The position numbers were made by a program, and so were the translations under genes. Below are positions 25,208-32,599 of a DNA stretch of 64,000 nucleotides, in pieces. Source of the DNA: JBMNPT01 sp050943735 (GTDB lineage Bacteria; Bacillota; Clostridia; Oscillospirales; RGIG577). The stretch covers positions 1 to 64,000 of the forward strand of contig JBMNPT010000006.1 of NCBI GenBank assembly GCA_050943735.1. The letters run 5' to 3'. The notes under the pieces are model-generated. The model saw nothing but the letters and a program-made list of their open reading frames with translations, had not been told where the DNA came from and did no database searches. Numbering within the stretch: position 1 is the first letter of the stretch; each line of letters starts with the position of its first letter.

Positions 25208-25247
25208 AAACCCCCGAAGCCATGAGGCTTCGGGGGTTTTCTTTTTT
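25208..25247 (+). terminator. Terminator after tRNA-Val
   Basis: A 14-bp stem (AAACCCCCGAAGCC) with a 4-nt loop, followed by TTTTCTTTTTT. Confidence 0.93.
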
Positions 25248-25287
25248 CATATAGGGAAAGCTGACCTCAACCAGCGCTCTTTCCCAC

Positions 25288-25452
25288 TCAGCTTTTAGGT
25301 GGCACCATGGCCCCCAGAAATCCTACAAGACCCCCGCCTAATGCCAACACCACTTCCTGCTGTCCAGTCACCACACCCGCTATCAGAGCGGCGCCAGTGA
25401 ATGTCACTGCCAGTGTCTCTACCACATTAATTTTTTCCAGCAGATCTTTCAT
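25288..25452 (-). CDS. Small holin-like membrane protein
   Basis: A 54-aa frame (MKDLLEKINVVETL, then hydrophobic AALIAGVV and VLALGGGLVGFLGAM). The ATG overlaps the stop of the upstream amidase gene as ATGA, and AGGAG lies about 10 nt before it, so translation is likely coupled. One or two membrane segments, small size and pairing with an endolysin-type amidase suggest a holin-like or phage-derived protein. Sequence alone does not prove this. Confidence 0.6.
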   Translation of the reverse strand: MKDLLEKINVVETLAVTFTGAALIAGVVTGQQEVVLALGGGLVGFLGAMVPPKS

Positions 25453-26171
25453 TGTTTTCCAGCTCCTCTCCGCACCATAGCGGCGGCCTCCTCCCGGGTC
25501 ACAAAATCTCCCGGCCGGCTACCATCTGTAACGCCCGCTTCTTTTGCTGCTGCAAAATCCTCCTGTGCCCACTGACTCACCGGTTTTGCAGCCAGCTCTT
25601 TGCGGTACTGTTCCATATATTCCTTCCACTGTTCGTAAGTCACTTCTTCCAACTCCTTCCTCACATCTGCCCGAAAGGTATCCATATCCTTGCCAAATTT
25701 GGGGAACCAGTGCATCACGTCCGCGTGATTGCTGGCAATCCCTTTTTGATGCCCTTCACTGTGACAGAGAATGTTTTTCTCAGTCAAACCATATTTCCGG
25801 CATAGATATACACATAATTCCACTGCACTGTGGTACGCTTTATCAAAATAAACCTTATTGGTGGTCCAATCCTTCGGCTCACAGATCTCAAACCCAATAT
25901 ATCCCATCTGATTGGCACTGCCTTCGTCTCCTCGACCACTGTGCCATCCTTCCACCGTCCAAGGAAGAAATTGATATACCGCTTCATCATCCAGCATGGC
26001 GTGGGTACATACTGCCCTGCCACCCGGATATTCCGTATTCCATAGCCTTGTAAAAGTGTCCAGTGTGGCGCCTGGCGTACCGGTGGAATGCACCATAATT
26101 CCAGTAGGTCGCATAGGTTTACCCCGCTGATAACAGGCATTTTCCGTAAGCGGAACCCATCTGAGTTCCAT
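25449..26171 (-). CDS. N-acetylmuramoyl-L-alanine amidase (endolysin-like)
   Basis: A 240-aa Amidase_2/PGRP-fold enzyme. Zinc-ligand motifs are IMVHSTGTPGA near residue 28 and CHSEGHQKGIASNHADV near residue 143, cleaving the lactyl-amide bond of peptidoglycan. The C-terminal 40 residues (FAAAKEAGVTDGSRPGDFVTR) form an SLH-like repeat seen in clostridial phage endolysins. There is no signal peptide, as in a phage lysin that depends on a holin. GAGGTGA precedes the ATG. A small hairpin (GGAGGC/GCCTCC, 26194-26210) lies just upstream. Confidence 0.88.
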   Translation of the reverse strand: MELRWVPLTENACYQRGKPMRPTGIMVHSTGTPGATLDTFTRLWNTEYPGGRAVCTHAMLDDEAVYQFLPWTVEGWHSGRGDEGSANQMGYIGFEICEPKDWTTNKVYFDKAYHSAVELCVYLCRKYGLTEKNILCHSEGHQKGIASNHADVMHWFPKFGKDMDTFRADVRKELEEVTYEQWKEYMEQYRKELAAKPVSQWAQEDFAAAKEAGVTDGSRPGDFVTREEAAAMVRRGAGKQ

Positions 26172-26378
26172 CTTCTCACCTCATTTCCAATGATCGGAGG
26201 CATCCGCCTCCATCAGCTTTCTCAGCTTTTCACTGCATCTAGCTGAGCCAGTCTACATCCGGCCCTTTCCGAGGGCTGCTTCACTCTCATTCTATGCGAA
26301 TGCTTCGTCATGGGTCATTCATCCCTGTACCCTTTCAGATTCTCTCCAGCCCTGGCTGACCATTTTCTTTGCACAAAA
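26172..26378 (-). promoter_or_regulatory. Gap upstream of the amidase with a weak promoter
   Basis: No gene is visible. A possible minus-strand promoter is ATGACC, 18-nt spacer, TAGAAT (26318-26289). Base composition is ordinary. Confidence 0.3.
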
Positions 26379-26412
26379 CAACAGACCTATCACCTAAGTG
26401 ATAGGTCTGTTG
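26379..26412 (-). terminator. Terminator of the cobalt operon
   Basis: A perfect 15-bp stem (CAACAGACCTATCAC) with a 4-nt loop, T-rich on both sides, 13 nt past the last gene. Confidence 0.88.
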
Positions 26413-26425
26413 TACATTTTTTAAA

Positions 26426-28081
26426 TTAAATGGGACGGCTCTCCCGGGCATGCCGCACCAACAGCTCCCGGATACGCGGATACTCTCCCAGTCCTTTCAT
26501 GATACATTCCACCTGGTACCCTGCCTTTTCGAACTGACAGCGCCAGGACTCCGGATCATCTCCGGCCATATCATGGGTGGCGTGATCTCCCGCCACAATC
26601 ATAAAAGGAGCCAATCGTACCTTTTGCGGACCCAATTCCTCCACCAGCCGCAGCAGCACCTCCATGGAGGGATAGGCCTCTACCGTACCGATGAACACAT
26701 TGGGATGCCCCATCTCCTTACAGGTATAGTCCAGCGCGGCATAGACCGCATTGGCGTAGTGAGTGGTACCGTGGCCCATAAAGACCAGCGCCTCCTCCTG
26801 AGGCACCGGCCCCAGTTCTTCCAGCACCGCCTCAATCACTTCCATGTTATCTTGCATGGTGGTGAGCAGCGGATCGCCAAACCGCACCGACTGAAACGCC
26901 TTGGCGTGAGCCAATACATCCTGCCGCATCAGATCATTTTCAATGCCGTTGATCACATGGGTGGGCTGCACAATCAAATGGGTCACTCCATCCGCAATCA
27001 TCTGCTCCACTGCCTCCGAAACAGTGGGAATGTGAATTCCATCCCGCTCCTTCAGCCGGCGAATGATCATCTTACTGGTCCAGGCCCGGTACAGCTGATA
27101 TTCTGGAAACGCCTCCGCCAGATCTCGTTCAATGGCATCAATGGTCTTTTCCCGGGTATGGGCAAAACTGGTGCCAAAACTCACCGCCAAAATCGCCTTT
27201 TTCCCCTCCTGAGGAACTGATTCTGCCATGGACTCCCGGCCAGCCTGCTCCACATACCGTTCCAACTGTTTCAAATTTTTAGGCAGAGGAAGGGTTGGAT
27301 TGAGAAATCCCTTTTTCCCCAGACTTTGGAACATCTGCAGCACCGCAGGCATCTCCAGATTGGTCTCATGAAGCACCGACTGATTGACAAACACCTCTTC
27401 CGGCGAGCCATGCATCAGGATGCGCCCCTCTTTGAACAGGTATACCTCATCCGCCCAGTCCAGTGCAAATTCCGCGTCGTGGGTGGCAATCAGCACCGTA
27501 ATGCCATTTTCAGCCAACTTGTCCACTGTTTTGCGCACCAGCCGGGTGTGACGCGGGTCCAATGCCGCCGCGGGTTCATCCAGAATGATCACCTCCGGGT
27601 GCATTACCAGAATGTCCGCAATGGACACCTGCTTTTTCTGCCCCCCGCTGAGAGCATGGGTGGGTTTGTCACGAAACGGTGTGATCTCCAGCTCCCCAAT
27701 CACCCGTTCAATTTCAGGCTTTGCATCTTCTTCCGACACCCCCAGGTTGAGGATTCCAAAGGAGATATCCTGGTATACACTGGCCGAAAACAGCTGGGTA
27801 TCGGGGTCCTGAAACACAATCTGCACCCGTCCGCGCAAATCCAGCAGCCCTTTTCGGGAATAGTCCACCAGCTTGCCACCCACTTGAATGGTGCCACTCT
27901 GAGGACGGTTGATTCCGTTGAGACAGAGGAAAAAGGTGGATTTCCCCGAGCCATTGGCGCCCATCAACGCCACCTTACTGCCCCGGCGAATCTCCATGCT
28001 CACGCCCCGCAGGGCCTCATGGCCATCCTCATAGGTGAAGCACACCTGATCCGCTTTGATGATGATCTCTTTTGTTTCCAT
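26426..28081 (-). CDS. cbiO-cbiK: Fusion of cobalt ABC ATPase (CbiO) and anaerobic cobaltochelatase (CbiK)
   Basis: A 551-aa protein in two parts. Residues 1 to about 245 are a CbiO/EcfA ATPase: Walker A GANGSGKST, Q-loop FQDPDTQLF, signature LSGGQKK, Walker B VIILDEPAAALD, H-loop IATHDAEF. After a linker, residues about 293-551 are a CbiK/type-II chelatase: AILAVSFGTSFAHTREKT, MGHGTTHYANAVYAAL (metal-ligand His), VEAYPS and MIVAGDHATHDMAGDD (second His). CbiK inserts Co2+ into sirohydrochlorin in anaerobic cobalamin synthesis. The fusion joins uptake energy coupling to metal insertion in one polypeptide. AAAGGAG lies before the ATG. It is last in the cbiMNQO operon. Confidence 0.92.
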   Translation of the reverse strand: METKEIIIKADQVCFTYEDGHEALRGVSMEIRRGSKVALMGANGSGKSTFFLCLNGINRPQSGTIQVGGKLVDYSRKGLLDLRGRVQIVFQDPDTQLFSASVYQDISFGILNLGVSEEDAKPEIERVIGELEITPFRDKPTHALSGGQKKQVSIADILVMHPEVIILDEPAAALDPRHTRLVRKTVDKLAENGITVLIATHDAEFALDWADEVYLFKEGRILMHGSPEEVFVNQSVLHETNLEMPAVLQMFQSLGKKGFLNPTLPLPKNLKQLERYVEQAGRESMAESVPQEGKKAILAVSFGTSFAHTREKTIDAIERDLAEAFPEYQLYRAWTSKMIIRRLKERDGIHIPTVSEAVEQMIADGVTHLIVQPTHVINGIENDLMRQDVLAHAKAFQSVRFGDPLLTTMQDNMEVIEAVLEELGPVPQEEALVFMGHGTTHYANAVYAALDYTCKEMGHPNVFIGTVEAYPSMEVLLRLVEELGPQKVRLAPFMIVAGDHATHDMAGDDPESWRCQFEKAGYQVECIMKGLGEYPRIRELLVRHARESRPI

Positions 28082-28099
28082 GAATTGACTCCTTTGTTT

Positions 28100-28885
28100 T
28101 TACCACAAAATCCCCCGCATGCGCAGGATTGCATATACAAGCAGCAAAGCTGCATCCACTCCCACCGCCAATCCGATCTGCCAGCCCCGCACCGGATAGC
28201 GCTGGGTGAGCACCCGGATGGACCCGTCGTACAGCCGGGATTCCATGGCGTCAAACAGTTTTCCCGCCCGTTGAAAAGCCCGTACCAGCAGCACCGAAAA
28301 CAGCTGCCCCGCCGACCGGCAGGAAGTGGTGAAATTCCGGTTGCCCAGCCGAGCTTGCTGAGCGATGGCAATGCCAGCTGCCACTTCCAGCAACACAAAA
28401 ACGTAGCGATAGATCAGCAGCATCAGCTCCAGCATCAGCTCTGGACAATGAGCCCTTCGCAACACCAGCAGCAAATCTGTAATAGGGGTGGATAAAGACA
28501 GGAAATATAGGCAGGACACCCCTGCTAGCGCAGTCCAAAACAACTGCGCCGCCCGCAGAAAAGAGGATGGACTGGCAGTGATAAACCAATTCCCCACCGG
28601 CAGCGCCACCGCCGACAAGGGCTGAGGGGACAGAGAAAACAGCACCACCAGTACACTCACCAGCAAAAAGCCCAACGGAATGGCCATCAGTCTGGTATAA
28701 CGGGAAAAAGAGACCCCTCCCACCCGAATGGTCAGGGTCCCCATCACCGCCAGCGTCATCATCCCGGTAACAACCGAACGGGTGGCAATGCAAATCACCA
28801 GTGTCAACAGTGCAAAAACTGTTTTCCACTCAGCATTCCACCGCCGCATCCCCGAACTGTAACTCAATTGGTCGATGATCAGCAT
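28100..28885 (-). CDS. cbiQ: Cobalt ECF transporter transmembrane protein CbiQ
   Basis: A 261-aa EcfT/CbiQ protein with about six membrane segments. Two coupling motifs for the ATPase are visible near the C-terminal half: QQARLGNRN and FDAMESRLYDG. It links the CbiM/CbiN substrate module to the CbiO ATPase encoded 18 nt downstream. Gaps to both neighbours are short, so this is one operon under the cobalamin riboswitch. Confidence 0.93.
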   Translation of the reverse strand: MLIIDQLSYSSGMRRWNAEWKTVFALLTLVICIATRSVVTGMMTLAVMGTLTIRVGGVSFSRYTRLMAIPLGFLLVSVLVVLFSLSPQPLSAVALPVGNWFITASPSSFLRAAQLFWTALAGVSCLYFLSLSTPITDLLLVLRRAHCPELMLELMLLIYRYVFVLLEVAAGIAIAQQARLGNRNFTTSCRSAGQLFSVLLVRAFQRAGKLFDAMESRLYDGSIRVLTQRYPVRGWQIGLAVGVDAALLLVYAILRMRGILW

Positions 28886-28903
28886 GGCAAACTCTCACTT
28901 TTC

Positions 28904-29242
28904 TCAGGACGACGCCTGGTTTTCCTTTCTTTTTTCCTGTCGGCTGCGTTCCCGCAGTACGCCCAGATTGTAGAAGAATACGCCGGAACCCAAAGCAGCC
29001 TGCAAGCAGAACAGCAGGGATTCCAATTCACCGGGCAACCCGTCGGCAAACAGCGACTCAATAGGAGGATTAAACCAGGGCGTGTATTCCTCACCCTCAC
29101 CGGTGATTTCCATAATAGCATCCCCGGCAGCACCGTCTGCGCCACCAAACTCCGCTTTTTGCCCCAACATCAAAATGGGCGCAATGGCAATGACCGCCGC
29201 CACCAATAGCAGCACAATGACAGTCTTCGCATTTTTGGTCAT
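28904..29242 (-). CDS. cbiN: Cobalt transport protein CbiN
   Basis: A 112-aa protein with an N-terminal and a C-terminal membrane segment around a short extracellular loop containing FGGADG and YTPWFNP, typical of CbiN, which helps CbiM load Co2+. It starts 1 nt after the cbiM stop, giving a tightly packed operon. Confidence 0.93.
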   Translation of the reverse strand: MTKNAKTVIVLLLVAAVIAIAPILMLGQKAEFGGADGAAGDAIMEITGEGEEYTPWFNPPIESLFADGLPGELESLLFCLQAALGSGVFFYNLGVLRERSRQEKRKENQASS

Positions 29243-29243
29243 A

Positions 29244-29996
29244 TCAGCAAGCGCCTCCTTCCAGCATGTTCAGTTCCCGCAGTTCCTTCTGAGCATAGGA
29301 CTCCAGGCCGATCACCACTACCACCGAAACAATGCCCTCGATGATGGCCAGCGGCACCTGTGTGACGGCGAAAATGCCCATAAAGGTTGCCAGAGATCCG
29401 CCGAATCCACCTGTTTCAGAAGGATAGGCCCAAGCCAGCTGAATGGCAGTGACACAATAGGTGGCCAGATCGCCCAGGCAGCAGGCAATAAATACCGACA
29501 GCCGGTTGCCTACCCCCAGTTTTTTACACAGGCGGTAGAGCCCATAGGCCACAAAAGGTCCTGCGATGGCCATGGAGAAGGTATTGGCCCCCAGCGTAGT
29601 CAAACCGCCATGGGCCAGCAAAATGGCCTGAAACAGCAGCACAATAATGCCCAAAATTGCCATGGCGCTGGGCCCAAACAGCACCGCTCCCAGCGGCGTG
29701 CCGGTAGGATGGGAACAGCTTCCCGTCACCGAAGGGATTTTCAGCGCCGACAGCACAAAGGCATATGCCCCGGCCATGGCCAGAATCATCAGGAGTTTTC
29801 GATCCTTTTGCAGGGTTTTTTTGATGGACAGATAGCCCATCACCAAAAACGGGATACACAATGCCCCCCAAAAGATGCAGTAACCGGGCTGCAAAAAGCC
29901 CTCCATCACATGCATGGCTCCCACTGCGGGGGTGGCACCAAGCGCGACGGCTGCAACAAGGCTGAAGGACAACCACTTTTTTTCACACTTTTTCAT
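29244..29996 (-). CDS. cbiM: Cobalt transport S component CbiM
   Basis: A 250-aa protein with a signal peptide whose predicted cleavage exposes MHVMEGFLQP; the N-terminal Met-His of the mature form is the Co2+-binding site of the CbiM family. Further conserved motifs are SCSHPTGTPLGAVLFGP and LGANTFSMAIAGPFVAY. The ATG 29996 has AAGGAAG 8 nt upstream. It heads cbiM-N-Q-OK. Confidence 0.95.
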   Translation of the reverse strand: MKKCEKKWLSFSLVAAVALGATPAVGAMHVMEGFLQPGYCIFWGALCIPFLVMGYLSIKKTLQKDRKLLMILAMAGAYAFVLSALKIPSVTGSCSHPTGTPLGAVLFGPSAMAILGIIVLLFQAILLAHGGLTTLGANTFSMAIAGPFVAYGLYRLCKKLGVGNRLSVFIACCLGDLATYCVTAIQLAWAYPSETGGFGGSLATFMGIFAVTQVPLAIIEGIVSVVVVIGLESYAQKELRELNMLEGGAC

Positions 29997-30047
29997 GTCT
30001 GTTGCTTCCTTTCTTTTTTCATAGTACCGGAACACTCCGGCCTTTCA

Positions 30048-30214
30048 CAAACAGGCAGGTCTTCTGGCTCCGGCTTCCTCACGGTTTTCGCCTTCCCAGC
30101 CCCCCGCAGGCCAGTGACGTTTTTGAAATCCGCTCCGCCCTTACAGCGACGTTTGTACCGCGCGGGAATCTCACCCGCTTCCCTATTCTCCCACCGTAGT
30201 GGACACCTGTTCAT
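30048..30214 (-). ncRNA. Cobalamin (B12) riboswitch aptamer
   Basis: The minus strand runs AACAGGTGTC at the 5' side, the conserved core GGGAAGCGGGTGA, the B12-box region GTCACTGGCCTGCGG, and GGAAGCCGGAGCCAGAAGAC followed by CTGCCTGTT. P1 pairs ACAGG with CCTGT. It lies directly upstream of cbiM and should repress cobalt uptake and chelation when cobalamin is plentiful. Confidence 0.94.
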
Positions 30215-30222
30215 GCCCTTTC

Positions 30223-30252
30223 AGTATACCGTTTTTGACAAAGTTCTGTCAA
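30223..30252 (-). promoter_or_regulatory. Promoter of the cobalt operon
   Basis: Perfect TTGACA, 18-nt spacer, TATACT on the minus strand, just before the riboswitch. Confidence 0.8.
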
Positions 30253-30306
30253 CCGCTCTTGAGAAACCCCCTGTTTTTCTGCCATTTTTCCAAAAATTTT
30301 GCATCT

Positions 30307-31170
30307 TTACATACTCTCCCAATATTTCCGGTACTGGTGCGGCGTCACCCCTTCATAGGTCCGAAACACCCGTATGAACTGACTGGCACTGTGAAACCCC
30401 ACTTGTTCAGCCACTTCTTCCACCGAAGCCCCTGTATCCCGCAGCAGTTCTTTGGACCGAGCCACCCGGCAGCGCAGCAGATATTCACCCGGTGTATGCC
30501 CGCACACCTTTTTGAAAGTGCGGATAAAATGAAACTTGCTGTAACCGGCCATTTGCGCCAGCTCCTGCACACTCCACTTCTTTTCGCAGCATTCCTCCAG
30601 AAGCCGCATGGTTCCCAATACCGGCTGATGAGCTACGGACTCCTGTCCCTCTTTTTCTCCCTGCCAATCCCGCAGCAGCATACAGCACAGCCGCACCAGC
30701 ATCTCGCTGCTCTCCACCTCGTACAATGGTCCTTGAACCTCCGCTTTTTCCAGCAGTTCCATCATGCACGCCCTCACCGCTCCCTGATTTTCTATGGCGA
30801 ATACCGATCCGGTAAATCGGGTGAGGTAACGATAATAGCCCTCCACCCCGCCGCACTGCACCCACAAAAACTCCCAGGGGGCCTGCTGGGTGGTATACAC
30901 ATGCAGTTTGGCACAGTCAATGAAAAACATCTGTCCCGCCCGCAGGGCATAGCTGCGCCCACCGTAGGTAAGCCGTCCCTCCCCGCTGAGGGTAAACAAT
31001 AGTAGCGTTCCCTCTACCCCTTCCCGGGCAATTTCATAGGCGGGATTGGCCCTGTAATGGCCGGCAGCCAACACATAGGGCATACATTCTCTGGCGGCAA
31101 TGGACGGTGTGAGATAACAGCTTCTGCGATAGCTGAAATCCAGTTTTCGGCTGATTTCCCGATAGGGCAT
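30307..31170 (-). CDS. AraC-family transcriptional regulator
   Basis: A 287-aa regulator: an N-terminal cupin-type sensing domain (residues about 20-165, with GEGRLTYGGRSYALRAGQMFF) and a C-terminal double HTH (YSKFHFIRTFKKVCGHTPGEYL, then VGFHSASQFIRVFRTYEG). The ATG 31170 follows a GGGGGGAGAG stretch. It is divergent from the UroD-family gene at 31298 with a 127-bp shared gap, and is its likely regulator. Confidence 0.92.
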   Translation of the reverse strand: MPYREISRKLDFSYRRSCYLTPSIAARECMPYVLAAGHYRANPAYEIAREGVEGTLLLFTLSGEGRLTYGGRSYALRAGQMFFIDCAKLHVYTTQQAPWEFLWVQCGGVEGYYRYLTRFTGSVFAIENQGAVRACMMELLEKAEVQGPLYEVESSEMLVRLCCMLLRDWQGEKEGQESVAHQPVLGTMRLLEECCEKKWSVQELAQMAGYSKFHFIRTFKKVCGHTPGEYLLRCRVARSKELLRDTGASVEEVAEQVGFHSASQFIRVFRTYEGVTPHQYRKYWESM

Positions 31171-31222
31171 AGACTCTCCCCCCTGTACGCAATATCCTGC
31201 TATTTTTCCGCAACCCACGCTC

Positions 31223-31251
31223 TTGCGCGGCCCTGACAACTATTATATACT
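31223..31251 (+). promoter_or_regulatory. Promoter of the UroD-family gene
   Basis: TTGCGC, 17-nt spacer, TATACT on the plus strand, 46 nt before the start codon. Confidence 0.65.
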
Positions 31252-31297
31252 AAAGGCAAATCAGGCGCAACTGCCGCCATCGAAAGGGGTTTTTACC

Positions 31298-32452
31298 ATG
31301 CGTGAATCACTGCGGGATCTGGCCAAGCAATATCTGGAAATGGTGCATTCTCCCCGCAACGAAGCCAATCGGGCCTATTGGGCCCGCTATGAAAACTGGA
31401 ACCGGGATATGCAGCGCATCACCCCCAAAAAGACCGACCATGTGCCTTTTGTGGTGGTACCCGATAACTCTTACTACAAGCAGCCTTTGGGCTTCACCCT
31501 GGACCAGTACTATGAGGACCCTCTCAAGAATCTGGAAATCCAGATGAAAATCATGCTGTATCGGTTCCACAATTTCCACGACAACTACTACTATACCCCC
31601 GAACTGCATCTGTGGTTTGGCGTGGTGACAGAACTTTCCATGTTTGATACAGGTGTGGAATTCACCCCCGACCGGGAACCATGGATTGCCCGCACCCGGC
31701 TGGAAGAACCGGAAGATCTAGACACCTTGGAATACCCGGACTTCTATAAAAGCGGTCTGATGCCCCGTATCCACGAATACTATAAAATTTTCCAGGAAGA
31801 GTTGGGCGACCTGCTGCATGTGATGTTCCCGGAATGGGTGCGCGGCCCCTTCTGTTTTGCCAATCACCTGCGGGGCATTGAGAACTGTCTGGTGGACATG
31901 TATACCGATCCGGAGTTCTTCCACCGCATGATGCGGTTCATCACCGATTCCCGCATCCGCTGGAGCGATGAGAGAGAAAAATTCCTGGGCAAAAAACAGG
32001 ATCGCTGCAAACTGTGGAACGATGAGATCGACATGCCCATGCTCTCTCCGGACAATTACACTGAATTTGTCTTCCCCTATGAAAAAGAACTCTCCGACAA
32101 ATACGGCGAGGTGTCCTATTGGCACAGCTGCGGCAAGCTGGATGGTTATGTGGAACAGTTCACCAAGCTGACCAACCTGAAAATGCTGCATTGCAGCCCC
32201 TGGAGCTCACTGGACCACATGGTGGATGTACTGGGAGATTCGGTGGCCATTGACTTGTGCCTCAATCCTCTCTCCGACGTTTATGAAGCCACTGAAGAGC
32301 AGATGCGAGCCAAGCTGGAACACATCAAGGAGCTGTCCGCCCGGGCCAATATCGCTGTGCGAGCCGACACCTTCACCCTGTACGGCAACGACGAAGCCTC
32401 CTCTGTAGCAAAGATCCAGAATTGGGTGAAACTGGCACAGGAAATCCTCTAA
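31298..32452 (+). CDS. Uroporphyrinogen decarboxylase-family protein (methyltransferase-like)
   Basis: A 384-aa TIM-barrel protein of the UroD/MtaA superfamily. It lacks the N-terminal arginine motif of true HemE. A WHSCGKLDG motif (H276, C278) matches the His-x-Cys zinc site of corrinoid methyltransferases such as MtaA, with a further Cys at about 299 (MLHCSP). The usual late third Cys is replaced in the segment VRADTFTLYGN. A role in methyl transfer or demethylation is likely but the substrate is unknown. AAAGGGG lies 8 nt before the ATG. It is controlled probably by the divergent AraC regulator. Confidence 0.8.
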   Translation: MRESLRDLAKQYLEMVHSPRNEANRAYWARYENWNRDMQRITPKKTDHVPFVVVPDNSYYKQPLGFTLDQYYEDPLKNLEIQMKIMLYRFHNFHDNYYYTPELHLWFGVVTELSMFDTGVEFTPDREPWIARTRLEEPEDLDTLEYPDFYKSGLMPRIHEYYKIFQEELGDLLHVMFPEWVRGPFCFANHLRGIENCLVDMYTDPEFFHRMMRFITDSRIRWSDEREKFLGKKQDRCKLWNDEIDMPMLSPDNYTEFVFPYEKELSDKYGEVSYWHSCGKLDGYVEQFTKLTNLKMLHCSPWSSLDHMVDVLGDSVAIDLCLNPLSDVYEATEEQMRAKLEHIKELSARANIAVRADTFTLYGNDEASSVAKIQNWVKLAQEIL

Positions 32453-32474
32453 CCTCTTTTACATACGCCCCATA

Positions 32475-32521
32475 TAAAAAAGCAGGCAAGATGCTCTTTT
32501 GTGCATTTTGCCTGCTTTTTT
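32475..32521 (+). terminator. Terminator after the UroD-family gene
   Basis: A 14-bp stem (AAAAAAGCAGGCAA) with a long loop, followed by TTTTTT. Confidence 0.9.
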
Positions 32522-32523
32522 GT

Positions 32524-32552
32524 ATGACAAACACCTTTTTTTGTGATATAAT
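32524..32552 (+). promoter_or_regulatory. Promoter of the 32600 membrane protein gene
   Basis: ATGACA, 17-nt spacer, perfect TATAAT on the plus strand, 47 nt before the start codon. Confidence 0.7.
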
Positions 32553-32599
32553 TGATATGAAAATGATTTGCCCTGGACGGGCACATGGGAGGTTATGAT

